DNA of 64,000 nt, taken from assembly GCF_000005505.3 (NCBI RefSeq), contig NC_016134.3, positions 15,668,624-15,732,623 of the forward strand, read 5' to 3'. The translations under genes and the position numbers were made by a program. Source of the DNA: Brachypodium distachyon (Eukaryota > Streptophyta > Magnoliopsida > Poales > Poaceae). Of this stretch, positions 11,034 to 24,300 are shown in pieces; the stretch's first letter is position 1; each line of letters starts with the position of its first letter. The notes below the pieces were generated by a model. The model was not told the origin of the DNA. It did no database searches and saw nothing but the letters and a program-made list of their open reading frames with translations.

Positions 11034-12905
11034 TATCAGTTTAGAGATGAATTGTTGGATTTCTGTACTGTCCTATCTCATCCTATCTCTTATATTGCAA
11101 CCAGTTAGCAAAAAGTACTGAGCATATCTGCATGGATCAAGATCTTTACCCCCTTGTTGAACTTGAATCCCAAAATAACTCTGAAGATTTTATCTTTTAC
11201 TGACTCTGTAAAATTGGGACAACTAGGAACCTTGTTTTTTTTCCTTCATATAATGACCAGGAATGTTGTTTAAATCTAACATTATTGAGTTGCACCTCTA
11301 ATGATATTCAATATTATCAATATAATAAGTCAGATCATAGAGATAAATCAGGAGCCAAAACACAGTAAGAGTGCACACCATGTCAGTAGTGATGAATGTG
11401 TCTTGACTTTGTTCTGTTGTATGAATTATTTATCTGAGTATATTCTGTCAGTGCTCTAGGTCTCAGAAAGTGGCATCTCCAGGCTAGTAGATCCTAACTA
11501 TTCTTTTCTGTAATAATGTTGAAGCTGTGGTACTTTATACCCTTTTGGTCAATTCAGTCATGATTTATTTACCAATGTCTCCAGACCGGGGATGTGGCTT
11601 TTTCTAGAACCAATAACACTTTCTCTGGAGATGTGTTCCACAATCTAGCAATGTACTGAACTTTCTTCCCTCCTTTTTGAGACAAATATTTTCCTGAATA
11701 AATGTGAGTGTTTGTTGCTGTAATACCAGCAGATACTTGGGAAGTATATGATAGATATATGCACCTGTGCTTTTTATCATAAGTAAAAGTAATATCCTGC
11801 TCTAGTATGTCATTAATTGGTAAAAATCTTAAGTGACTACACAATATGCTGTCAGAAACTCTGAGCTACAATATATCATAATTCATAAGAGCAAAGCAAT
11901 GCCTTCATGTGTGATTGGGTGGCTAAAACAAAGTTAACATCAGACTAGTGACAGAAAAATTATACCAAATATATAATAGTAGATCTAAGAGCTGTATCAG
12001 TTGGTCTTTTGTTTTTTCAAACATGCATCAGTTGGGCTTTTCAAATTTGAGTATTAGATAGGGTGAAATATTATGAGTTGTGCGCAAGAGAAATTGTGCA
12101 GATCAGATGGCCTTGTAATTTACAAGAAAATGTTAAGAAATAGTAAAACAGACTAGTATTATGAAGGTCGTCAGAAACTTGCACTCTTGTGCACACCACT
12201 CCCAATCATTTTACTCCTGCCATCTGCCAAATTGTAGCCCATCTTTGATTGCTGTTAGCCATTCGAGATGTTGACAAAAATAATTTTGGAATACCCGCCA
12301 ATGTCACTACTAACACGGTAACACCAACCATTGCCAGAGCACAGGGATGATTGCACTCTTTTTACCATCACAATCCGAGCAGACTTTGTCTACGCAATAT
12401 AAAGATTCAACTAACAATCTGAACTGATTTGATCTTGTTACCGGACTTAATGTGGACCCATGGCGGTGGTAATAGCCTAACAGGTAAGGCTTCCCCCATA
12501 ATGTGTCCACAACAGATAATTGTACATCAGGATCCACCAAATCATGGTATATATTTCTTGCTCTGATACTATGATGATTCCCAACTTCCCGTTGCTCCCT
12601 ATTTCATCTGAAACTACTCTGGTAATAACTTGACATAATAGGTGAATGTATTAAAAAGGCCTCGTGCAAGATTCTCAAGATAAATACAACTATGGAGCTA
12701 GTGCTGCTTCCCAAAGGAATAAAATGGAATACTTGTAGCTGTAGGCATTTTTCTGATACTTAGGGGGTGTTTAATCATTAATAATGTATCTCTGTTCATA
12801 TGTGCTAGCAATTTACACCATAATTCTGCTTCGCAATACCTGCATAAATTTGAAACGCATAAGTTAAGAACTTAGAGGAATGTTGGTTGAATCTGTTGAA
12901 ATGTC

Positions 12906-15900
12906 TCATTCAGGGAGGTCCATACATTTTGTGCGGAAGCAAGGCTGCTTCAGTGCTGGATCATCTTCAGGGGGTTGCTGTCCAAATATCATCTCACAGC
13001 TCATGTCGTCAAAATCTGAATATTAATAAAATGATTGATGTAAGTACATAATACTCTATTTCATATCGTACATAATTAACTAAAAACAGTTTTTTTTGGC
13101 TTATTTGAACATAACATGATATGCTGCCCTCGGTTACTTTTTTATTCCAAGTAGGAAAGAGTAGAGTCATATGTGGTTTGGTTTTGTTTGCATCAGACAT
13201 GGAGTTGGAAACACTCCATAGCAATATGCAGGAGTGGAGAATGTCAAAGAGAAGTCTCAAGGGCTAAGATAATTAGCAGTGCTAGGCTAACATTCATTGG
13301 CTGCCCCCAGAGTTAGCCACTTGAAAGCATACAGGGGCAATCGTGCCTTTGATATTTCAACTCAGATTAATCTCTGATTCTGTGGGCTGAGTCATAAAAT
13401 ATCAACATCCTTTTCCTATAATATGGACAATGATTGTTGCAGTTGAAATACGGAATCACCCTGGAAGACCTGATACTCACAACAAGTGCTTCTCATAAGT
13501 CAAAATGAGATCGAACCAATATTGCTTTGATCATTGAAACATGCTGGCTCTACTCCGTGAAGTGAAGGTGCCTGTGCAGTATTTGTCCGGCACTAGATCG
13601 TGGGATGGTTGGAATTGACACTACTATTTTACAACTTGTTTCTGTGATTTGCAGTTACCCACTAAGAATGACATATAGGGGCTAGCCCTTTTTCCCTATG
13701 CTTCTAACTGCTTTATGGCCTGCAAACATGTTGGCCCACTCTAACCCTTTTGTTCCCCAAATGGTAGCCTGTGGTTCCCATAACAAAAAAAGGTAAAGAG
13801 CCTATAGTTATAGGTTGCAAGATCTTAAGGTTTAGTTTTCTCAAAAAGATCTTAAGGTTTAATGTATGAAGTTCTTTATTATTCATATGAGAATCTTGAT
13901 ATCGCAGATGCTTTGAGTTGAGATTCCCTTTGAAGGCTAGTCTAAACATTTGGGTGGCTATGGACCTATTATAGCACTACTTAAAGTGGAAAGGTGATAT
14001 TCAAAGTTCACTCAAGTCAATGTCTGTATACTGTTGCGCTTGAATAATTAGGTCACTGACCAGGGTAGTTAGAGATAACTTTCAGTTTTAACACATTTAT
14101 GACAATCCAAATTTCTTGCTGACTTTGTTCAGCAGGGCGGAGTTTTAATTTTATAATTTTACTTGGATTCTAGTAAATTATATATTTTAGTTGTTGCACC
14201 CACTGATTTACTCACTATTCAGGATAGCCTCTCATGGATCAGAGCAAAGGAAGCTTACTGGGTGACATGTAGACAGAAACGCCAAGCGAATCTTGCATGA
14301 ACTTCTGGGATGGAATCTTGCAAAGATTCGTGCACATACCGACACAGTTGGTGCTTTCCAGAAATCTGTCACAGGGTAAGACAGGAAATTAAGAAAGGTC
14401 AACATCAATAGTACTACCTTCATCTGGGTCTTCAAGATTTGTTTGTGTGTCTGCACTTTAGTAAAACTTTTCCTTAAGTCAGTGTTAATCGGGATAGTTT
14501 CTCTAATATGACCCCCTTCTCTGTATTTTCATTTTCTGGAAGATAGTAATCATCTATTCCTATAAGCAGCTTGTGGGGTGTGAGTAGGGTCCTCAGTTTG
14601 CCATGATTAGGACATGAATAAAAGATGCATGTCAGCCTTCTTTCTTTTGTACTAGTACTACCTTTTAGAACAATTCACTTGGGTAAGATTGACATACTGG
14701 AAAAATTTCATTAAGAACCATTTGATGGTGCATAGTAATGCCCGGTTAATTGCAAAATACTTAATCATTTTCATGCCAATAAAATGCTCCGACCAAGAAA
14801 CATTTTGACCTTTCCTCTAGTAAAAAATTAAACACATTTCAATGCGCGTTCGAGAAAAAGAAACTGTTTGACCAGTATGTCTGGAAGACCTTATATTTAT
14901 CCTAATTAAACTCATTCAACAAATTTATTCTGCCTTTAGTTTCCTTAACATTTACTACACGATGAACGAGTTCCTCAGATATGATTGAATTACCTGCATT
15001 TGGGGATGTACACCACATTTTTCTCTCTTGTTCCATCGACTTCAGATTCCCTGACCTTTGTTCAATGACACAATGATCACTCAGACAACATATCCAAAGT
15101 GGGAGTGTATTCCATAAGTGACTGCATTTCATACAAATATATGCACTAGAAATGGCTTGCAGGCAGCCAAATGCCTTGGGTTTTGCTTCAGAGAAAAGAA
15201 ATATATCTTATATGTGTCAGTCCAACATCCTATCTTGCAATATTTATCAACTTGGCATGTGGCTTTATATCCATTCATTTTGTGCAGCGCTCACCAGAAA
15301 CACAAGAATGCATGAGTTCTTTCTTGTGAAAATGCCCTGCGTCAGGTTACTCTTTTTCTGAACTGAACTATTATATATCTGTAATTCTGTATGGATCATG
15401 AAGACAAAGGCTGTGTATATACCTCACATGGTCCAACCAGCCAAGGAAAGAATATCGTGGTGAAGGCAGCAAAGTACTCCCTGGAAAATCTTGAAGGCGG
15501 CATCATCACCTTTATCTGCCCAAACAGAATTCTCTCAAACCAAATTCAGGTAAAAAAGAGACAAACTTGTGCTATTTTTCTTCCCTTTTTTCCAGATAAC
15601 TTTCATGCTTTCTAGTAATATGCAAGTAAAATTATGAAATTATACGAACTTAATTATGCATCCTTTTCATGCACTTGCCATTGTGATGATGTAACTCGGC
15701 ATTGCTTGTTCGAGAGCGCTGGCCACAATCTCGCATTGTGTGTCAAGTCTGAAGATTCTGGAGATGGCCACAGCGGCCTCTATCAAGCCCTCGTAGCCAG
15801 GCTTTCTGTTCCTTATCCCTGTCATGCATAGGCGCAGGCTTGTTCACGTCAGTCAAACTAGTGTTCACCATTTTTAATTCGGACCTGAACTAACTAAAAT

Positions 15901-17619
15901 TGTAGAAAGCTAGTGAACAACACACTAATACCCGCAAAAAAACACACACTAATACCGAGCATCTACGTACATTATCTGGGATCAACGGGGCAAAAAAAAA
16001 GGAGGGATATTTTCATGGCTATTGGATGGTACTAATTCGTGTGTCTAGTCAGTGACCGAAAAATCTGAGGAATACGGGCGACCAAACACAGGAATTTACA
16101 CATGCACATAGTAGACACACTAACTAATAAGTGGCTAACTCCTAGGGGAAAACCATGTGCTACATGAACTTTGACTTCTCCATTAGGTTATTTGTATGAA
16201 GATTTTTTTTGTATAAGTAGGGGGAGAAAGAATACACAAAAAAGGACAGACTCGCCACTAAAAGATTCCTAGAATGTGCACCTCCCATTTTTATACGACA
16301 GGCAAGTTATGGCCCCTGTTAGTTGCCTAGCTTTATGTGCTCATGCACTTCTGCCTGTTTTGCAATATGTTACTCGATCGTATAGGTAAGCTGCTTCTAC
16401 ATTTGAAATTGCATGGCTTATAGTATGATCTTTTTCTTTCGATGGAGAATTATACTGTTTATCTCTAATCGGGGGTGAGTTTTGTTCGCTGACTAATGCA
16501 TGCATGTGGACCAAAGTCCTAACCGGCGATAAAAACCGAGATACATATATGGGCTTGGTGGCAAAGCCGTAATTATCCTGTGAGTTGTAAGCATGTAAGA
16601 GAAAATTAAATTAATTAACTTGCCGTGCCAGGTACGGAGGAAAGCAACACGGAATGCATAGCATTACGTGTGCAGCATCGATTATTTATTAGCGAATTGA
16701 GTTAAATTAATTAGCCAGTCTATACTGACAAATATGGCATGTATAGACTATAGTATCACCCGTCAGGTGGCAAGACAAGGAACTGACGACGAAAAAAAGC
16801 ATCGGGGAAAGGTCCATTTGATTCTCCTGGAGCATCTCTAACCCCAAACCCATTTTTTGTTCTCACTTCACCACGAATACTTCTGGTACTAGATACTTGA
16901 CCCGTACGAGATGGGTTTCATAGTGGTTTTGCCACCGTGGTGATTCTGTGATTCTGTGGTCGGAGAGGTAGCACTAGTCCTATATATACTCACCCGACCA
17001 TCTCTCGACCATGCATCCAAGACGTGTGGGGCACGGGTGTCAGAGGCACACGGCCGTACGTCTCCCTCGTCGAGAGACAAAGATCTAGGAGGAATGGTAG
17101 CTTTATTATCAAACTAAGGCTTCGTTATTAAACTAAACCATTGATAGTTATATCAAGAAACGATGAAATAACATCGGTTTATTCACCCAAACTACGTCTG
17201 TTCTTGCATGCAGCAAAACGATGTCGACGGCGACCAAGACACACTGGCTAGCTATAAGAACATGTACGGCCGATCATTCCAAAGCTGGCAAGAATTTGGA
17301 CAGGCAACGAACCAGAAGCGTTTTGAAGTGCCCTGGACAGGTACCCAATGGCGAGGTTGTCGAACCAGCTGTCGTGGTACACCGTCGTCGTCGTAGTCGC
17401 CCCTGCCACCGTCTCTCTCACCGGCAACACAGGCAACGGTGGCGCCGGTGCCAGCGTCGCCTCTTGTGGCCTCGCCATGACGGCGCGCACCGTGGAACGG
17501 CGTTGCCTCCTCGGGTGGCTCTGCTTCATCACGCAGGAGACGCCTTTCCCTGTAAGCACACGAGGTGCTCCGGCCGTCAGGCTGCCATGAGGGAGGAGCA
17601 CGAGAGCGGTGGTCTCCAT
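12906..17619 (-). CDS. D27: DWARF27 beta-carotene isomerase (strigolactone biosynthesis)
   Basis: Six exons on the minus strand: 17619-17313, 15818-15679, 15515-15423, 15055-14994, 14365-14259, 13015-12906, giving 819 nt and 272 residues. D27 is an iron-dependent plastid isomerase that converts all-trans- to 9-cis-beta-carotene, the first committed step to strigolactones, which restrain tillering. The N-terminus (about 60 residues, [17 protein letters not shown]..., basic and Ser/Thr/Ala-rich) is a plausible transit peptide. The conserved body follows: [55 protein letters not shown], then the Cys-rich part [18 protein letters not shown] and [20 protein letters not shown], ending PCF plus a 10-residue extension. 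All family Cys residues appear present. Phases join exactly. Introns 1, 3, 4 and 5 are GT-AG; intron 2 starts GC (ATG|GCAAGT). A weak TATA-like CAAATACA (17672-17680) lies just upstream of the start. No truncation; I expect it to be functional. Confidence 0.95.
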
Positions 17620-18239
17620 GTTTCTGTCTGTCTAGGGAGTGTTAAGTGTGTGCGAGAGGGACGGAGGGGGTGTATTTGTAGAGAGAGATGAAGGTGTCTT
17701 TGTAGGATGTAAATTACCAAGTGTCGTGATTTGACTTGTACGGAGAGAGAGAGAAAGAGAGTTGGTTCTTGGGAGGGGATTGATATGTGGAAGGTGGAAA
17801 GAGGAGGAGGAAGAGCCCAAATGGAAAGGGCGGGGCATCTTGGTGTGGTTGGAGCAAGGAATCATGCACGGGTGGCTAACACCAGGGTTCTCACCTGGGA
17901 ATGGGCAACCGAGCTGTGTCGTATTTTTAATGGGCTTTGATGATGGGTAGATGTTTCCTTCTTTAATTGGACCAGGCGAAACGATCCACACAAATGACAG
18001 TTCGTAAAGTTTTTCCAGAGGAATATTTAACAGTGCTAATACAGACTTGTTTTTTTTGTTTATATCAAGCACATACTGCACACTTGTTAATTCTCAACGC
18101 TTTCCTTCCTGAGCCGGCTCGCGAAACACATTTTTCTCCCATGTGTTACAATCATAGAAATCCCATTGAACCACCTGATAAATTAATTACTAGTACCTTT
18201 GTTTAACAATACACGTCCGGCGGATACATTGAGAGAACT

Positions 18240-19922
18240 GAAGTACTCCACCACGCGTGGTCCCTCTCGTGGGCGACTCGGGGGGCGCAACCTAGCGCCG
18301 CCGCCAACCTCCCCTCCCCTTGCTGCCACCAGAGGCCACTGCCGGCTAAGCCTGGGCTGCTGCCGATGACGGTGGCGGCGAGGATTTGGCTCCTCGTCCG
18401 CCGTCAGAACTCCTGAGGCCACGCCTTTTCGTCCTCGGCGTCAGCATGACGTTTGCCGGCCATATCTGCCGGTCCCTCTACCGGATCCGGCGACTGAAGG
18501 CTTGGATTCGGTTTGGGTGCCGTTTCCCCGCCCACCTACATGAATGCGACCGCCGTCTCCCTCAGGTCGGCGGTTGCTGTGCCTTTGGTGCCGCCCCGCG
18601 CCGGCGGCTAGACATGGTCGGCGTCAACCCTACTCCTGGCCGGCGGCAAAGGCGCTGCTAGTCGGAGCCTTCCCCTGTTCGCCAGTGCTGCTCGGCATGT
18701 CACTCCAAGGCGACGGCGGTAAGGTTTGGCAGGCCCTCCTAGGCGCCGACGGCGGTAAGGTTTGGCAGGCCCTCCTAGGCGCCGACGGCGCTCCTTTGCC
18801 CCAGGTATGGCCCGATCCAGACCCTGGCTCTCGGGCCCTCATCTGCTGCCAGTGCTGATGCATGGTGTGTTCTGCCGATGAACTTGTGGGCTGGTGACTT
18901 AGGTTGGTTGGTTCAGGAGAAATCCTTCCATTGACCCATCGATGGCAGCCACGGTGTCGCTGCTCTGCGTCGTTCACCTCCTTGGAGGCGTGGTTTCAGA
19001 ATTCCACCTATCACATCCCTTTGGTCATTATTCTCCAGGTGAAAACCCAGATCTGTTCTTCAGATCGGACGACAATGCTGTCTTCGACAGCGTTTCCTTG
19101 TTGGAGGTGTCGTCTTGGAATTCTTGTACCGCATCGGCCTCTTACCGTCAATGCTGTGGGCTTTGTTGGAAGAAATCAGGGTGTGACACAAAGTGTGTCA
19201 CAGTGTTGCCTCATCTTCCTTTGTTGATCGCTGTAGCTCTATGTTCTTGCTGCTAGCGTCACCTCCTCAATGGCTCCCGGTCAAGCATACCAGGTTGGGG
19301 CTACCCCTTTGCAGTGGTTTTTTTCTTGTCCGGGAGTTTCGCGTTGGTGAAATCTCAGTTACCTGTTGCCCTTCGTCGGCACAATGCGCACACTTCGCTC
19401 CACGGTCCTCGGAGTTGTATGATGGCTCTTGAGCTCACAGTCAAGGTTCGTGTTTGTGATCTAGACTCGGCATCGCGGCACCCTTCGATTGCTGGTGTTG
19501 GACCAACTCGCAGTGATGGCATTCTTCTGCCAGCGGGTTTGATGATCGCTATGTACTCTTGGTGTGTGATACCTTTCGACTAGATTCACCGGTTTGCAAC
19601 ACTGGTTGACTTGTTGGTGCTCGGAGCCCCGCGATCACCGACCTTGCCGTTGGAGTTTGTGCTACTGGTGTTGACTCGGCAGTGGTTTGCCCTCCGACGA
19701 CGTCGGAGACACTCCTCTCGTGCTCGCCATAGACCGTTTCTAAGGTGGTAGTTCTCAAGGTTTGTTCTCTCTGACTAGGTTGTGTGCTTAGGCGCTGCAG
19801 TTTCTTGTTCTTTTCGGAAATATTTCCCGTCGGCTTGTGGCGTGATTATCTTTCCCTCCTCTTGTAATCATAACCCTTGAAGTAATATATTTAGGTGGGG
19901 ATGCTCCCCCCCCCCCCCCCTT
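18240..19922 (+). repeat. Unclassified GC-rich retroposon-like repeat
   Basis: Starts with a GC-rich block (GGGCGACTCGGGGGGCGCAAC) resembling the 5' blocks of the two minus-oriented elements near 57.4 and 61.2 kb (GGCGAC.. GCGTCGC type). It runs through T/G-rich text without a long frame and ends with TTGTAATCATAACCC and a C16-type tract at 19907-19922. The directionality and 3' simple tract suggest a non-autonomous retroposon. No target duplication was found, so the ends are approximate. 19923-20197 shows nothing more. Confidence 0.35.
18711..18790. repeat. Perfect 36-bp tandem duplication
   Basis: Two identical 36-bp units, 18711-18746 and 18747-18782 (starting CGACGGCGGTAAGG, ending CTCCTAGGCGC), followed by 8 bases of a third. 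The lack of differences suggests a recent event. Confidence 0.95.
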
Positions 19923-20430
19923 TGATTGCCTCGCGGGGTTTGAAATTTGGGAAGAAAAAACATTTCAGTCCTCACCTAAAATTGAGAAACTATTTTTTGA
20001 ACAAATATTATCAAATTATGACACATTTTGATGGTTTTTATACTTTTAGTTTGAGTCTACTCTGAAATTTTAAGATGAATTATTCCAGTCCCACTGAGTA
20101 CACCAAAGTTATAGAAATTTCGTTGAAATTCTAAACCCTCGGTAAAGAATAGAAGGCTTTCCATTCTAATCCTGATTGATCCATCTTTAGTTTCGATGGT
20201 AAGTACTCCCTATTTGACAAGAATTATGGAACGGAGGGAGTACTACATCCGTCCCATATTAAGGGTGAGTTTGGCATTGCGGTTGATTATGATAATCTAG
20301 CTTTTTCAACCAGCTTACTCCTATTTTTGTGTTTTGCTAACCAACTTTTGCTTGATTTTATGTGTTTTTCTAAGCATGTATCTAGACGTGTTTTAGTATA
20401 TGAATACATGCGTTTTAGACAAAATTGCTA

Positions 20431-20542
20431 GTTCCTCCGACCGGAATTACTTGTCAAAATATTGCATGTATCTAGACGTTTTTTAAACATAGATACATCA
20501 ATATTTAGGTAATTTGAGACAAGTAATATGGATCGGAGGGAG
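20431..20542. mobile_element. Stowaway MITE (112 bp)
   Basis: Left end GTTCCTCCGACCGGAATTAC, right end GATCGGAGGGAG, with TA on both sides (20429-20430, 20543-20544). A remnant of a similar element is at 20203-20243 (CTCCCTATTTGACAAG / GGAACGGAGGGAG). 20545-21331 contains a short + frame (20571-20957) that I do not accept as a gene; part of this stretch is probably the 3' UTR of the ARL gene. Confidence 0.8.
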
Positions 20543-21331
20543 TACATAAATACAGGACAATCTTCCAACTTTGCACGCCGGAAACCACAAGGATCGACTG
20601 CGAAAGATGCCGTGGTTAGATAATCTTGTCACTTGTCCAACGCAACACCCTCCAATACACACAGGAACAGCGACGGCTCCCGCTCGTCCATTTGGAACAT
20701 CCAGCAGTAATCCAACAAGCTCCGGAGCGTCCAACACAAAATTAAGACCTGGTCCGGTTCTTCCAAGTTCCAATATAACACAAACACACTCTCCAGAACC
20801 GAGGCGAAGAAGAAGACTCAAGACAGTGACCTCTTATCAAAGTGACGAGACGGCCACCAGCGTAGGCGCGATCCCGATGGTTTGTTTCATCGATCCCATC
20901 TCTAGTGTCTCAATCCGGCCTCCGTTCTGCTTGCCGGGTCGACCTGCCTCTATCTAGGCTCTGGTCATCCTCTCTTGCGTAGAGAGCACTGCCGCTCCTT
21001 TCCATGTCGACACAGTGATGGAAGTGTCAACGTGTCTGCTCAACGGCGGCAGAGCTCCTGTCTCAAATGGGGATCTATGCAGAATTACAGTAACAGAAGA
21101 AAGAATCGGCTCAAGTGCAAAGTGAGATCAGATGTCGTACGAATTTGCCTTTTTTATAATCAGAGATCTGTGGGAAGAATACAGACACGGTATTCAGATA
21201 TGAAAACATAAATAATGTAAAACACCCGAGTGGCAGGGAACAATAATCTCCCATCATCCTTGCCACCGCCACACTACAACAAATTTTCACCAAAATACAG
21301 ACAGTTTTTTGTTTTGTTTTTGTTTTGGGGG

Positions 21332-24300
21332 TCAGCTTGTCGTGGCTTTTCCCGCGACTTTCTGGGCTATCCAGCCCATGCCGTCATAGAGACCCTCTCC
21401 CGTGATGGCGCACGAGGCCTGGATGTGCCAGTCGTGGTTCTTTATGCTGTGGAGGGAGAGCGCGTCCGTGATCTCGGCCGCCGACATGGCGTCCTTGAGG
21501 TCCTGCTTGTTGGCAAACACCAGGACCACCGTGTTGTCCAGGTCCGTATGCTGGATCAGCCGGAACAGCTCGTCCTTGATGATGTTGATCCGGGCTCGGT
21601 CGGTGCTGTCGATTACTACGATGACGGCGTGAGTGCCTCTATAGTATGTTGCCCAAGAGGTGCGCAGGCTTTCTTGTCCTCCTAGATCCCACACCTGGTT
21701 CATGAAACATAAATTTTAAGTACAAATGCATTGGCAAAAGAGACTAATCAGGGCTATCGCATGAATGAACCAAATAACATTCAGAAGTGCAGATGCAATA
21801 ATGTGATTAACAGAATAGGAATTTAGTGCGACTTGCATGAAACTAAGGCATATTTGGTTTTGTGCTCAAGTAGCCGTAGCAAAAATTGGTCATGGCCAAA
21901 CCAGGAACATGACCAGAATCCTTGTTAAATATCAAATGTGCGAATTATGGCGAAATGCCCACCAGCCAAAACCTGGTGAGGAATTTCACCACCCACAAAT
22001 TAGACTAGGACTTCGCATGTTTAATATTGGGCATTAGACATTACCAAAGTCCAAAGTTTCCAGGGCAAGACAAATTTTGCTACCAGTCCAAATCAACAGT
22101 GATAGAAAAATGATCACTATTACAAAATTTTAATAGGGCTGTAGTCTTCAGCTAAACAACCAACCTTTCAAGGAAGCAAGTAAATTTTCAGGTGGATGGG
22201 ATTACAGTAAGTGCACTGACAGACCGACTCACTCCAAACAGAAAATAATTCCCTTTATTTTTAAAATATGGAGGGAAGAAGTGAAGTGTTATCATCACAG
22301 CTCTTATAACATCTTACTTTGAAGCAAGACCTCATCTAGGAATAAATAAGTGAAGTGCTATAACTTGCAGAAAGCAGAATAATTAAAAATGGTAATGGCT
22401 AATGGACAGTGTGTGAATTTGAATTTATTCAAGATTACATGGAATTTTTACACTGACCTGATTTTAGTTGGTGGTGGGTGTGTTTGGTCAAGCCAACTCT
22501 ACCAGAAAAGGTTTGGTATGAGGTTTGGTTTGCCCATATTTTCGGCCAAAATTGGCAAGAAAATGAGTTAATGGGCACCCTAGAAAATTTGGCAAGGTTT
22601 GTTCAAAGGTTTAGCTAGTGACCTAATTGGGAATGGGATTTCAATTCTGCAGTATGCAGATGATACCATCTTTCTGTTGGAAGATAATTTTGAATTCGCT
22701 AGAAACCTAAAGTTTATTCTCTGTATGTTTGAACACCTGACTGGATTGAAAATTAATTTTCATAAAAGTGAGGCTTATTGTTTTGGAGAGTCTGTCCAGA
22801 AACAAGATGAATATGCTAAAATGTTTTCTTGACAACGTGGACAGATACCTTTCAAATATTTGGGGATTCCCATCAAAGATAAACGTTTGTGCAATAGTGA
22901 TTGGAAATATATTGAGGATAGGGTAGAGAAAAAGATGAGTGGCTGGAAAGGTAGCCTTTTATCTATGGGTGATAGGCTCATTTTAGTTGAAACTTGTCTT
23001 AGCAATGTTCCCAGTTATATGATGTCCCTACTTAGGATCCCCAAGGGGGTTAAAAAGAAATTAGATTTTTTTCGTGCCAGACTTTTGTGGCAGGAAGATA
23101 AAGGTAAAAAAAAGTACCACCTTGTGAATTGGGATGAGATATGTCAACCCAAGGATCAAGGTGGTTTGGGTGTTACTGATTTAGATGTTAAAAACATTAG
23201 TCTTCTCTGCAAATGGCTTTGGAAACTTGAAAATGAGGAAGGAGATTGGCAGGAGGTAATCAGATCAAAATATGTTAAAAAAAGGTTTGTTAGCTGCTTG
23301 TAAGCCAGGATGTGGGCAATCACACTTTTGGCAAGGTCTAGTGCAGGTTAAAAATATCTTTATGAATTGTTGTAGAAAGATAGTGGGTAATGGAGAACGT
23401 ACCTGCTTCTGGGAAGAACATTGGATAGGAGATATGCCTCTTTGTAACAAATTCCCTAGATTATACAATTTAACCTACAAGCACTTTGTGTCCATAGCTG
23501 AGGTGGTCCATTCAGATTGGGGATGCATTCGTTTTAGGAGAGCTTTGCGAGAGGAAACTAGGATGATGTGGATTGAATTATTACAGCTTTGTGGAGATAT
23601 TGAGTTAAATAATGAACAGGACAGATGTTTCTGGAAGCTTACGAAATCAGGGGTGTTTTCGGTAGGGTCTTTATATAAATTTATTAAAGATCGACAGGTA
23701 CAGATCGCCTATAAGGATCTATGGAAACTTAGGATACCTCTTAAAATTAAAGTTTTTAGTTGGCTGGCTGTCAAGAACAGAATCTTGACAAGGGATAACT
23801 TGACCCACAGGGGCTGGTCTGGATCCACAGGTTGTGAATTCTGTGGATCGATGGAGACCATAGATCACCTTTTTTTTTTCCAATGTCCAGTGGCTCATTT
23901 CTGCTAGTCTGTGGCGGGCTGTGCATTTGGTCTTAGCAAAGTGCCGCAGGACATGTTAGAGTTAACTGAGTTCATCCTGGAAGGAAATAGGGGGATGATT
24001 AAGAACCTTAAAGCATGTGGTGGGGCTGCTATGTGCTGGAGTTTGTGGAAAGCTAGGAATGCTTCTTATTTTGATAAGAAACAGTTAAGCAATCCTATTA
24101 ACGTAGTGTTCTCTGTATGTCATTGGATGCTGGCTTGGGCTGGGCTTCAAAAGAGAGGTGATAAAGACAAGCTGAAGCAAATGGCACATGTCCTGTCAAC
24201 GGTCGCTCATGAAGTGTACCAGGCGAGATATGGCTGGAGACCAACTGTCAAACGTATTGCATCCTGAAGAAGTGGATGAGATATGAAGACCTTTTTCAAC

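Noticed and set aside
15118..15831. Plus-strand frames between 15.1 and 15.8 kb
   Set aside because: Antisense to D27 exons 2-4, which are clearly coding on the minus strand.
17208..17691. Plus-strand frames near 17.2-17.7 kb
   Set aside because: Antisense to D27 exon 1.
20571..20957. 128-codon + frame
   Set aside because: Ser/Pro/Arg-rich with no recognisable domain, partly next to a MITE and near the probable ARL5 3' UTR.
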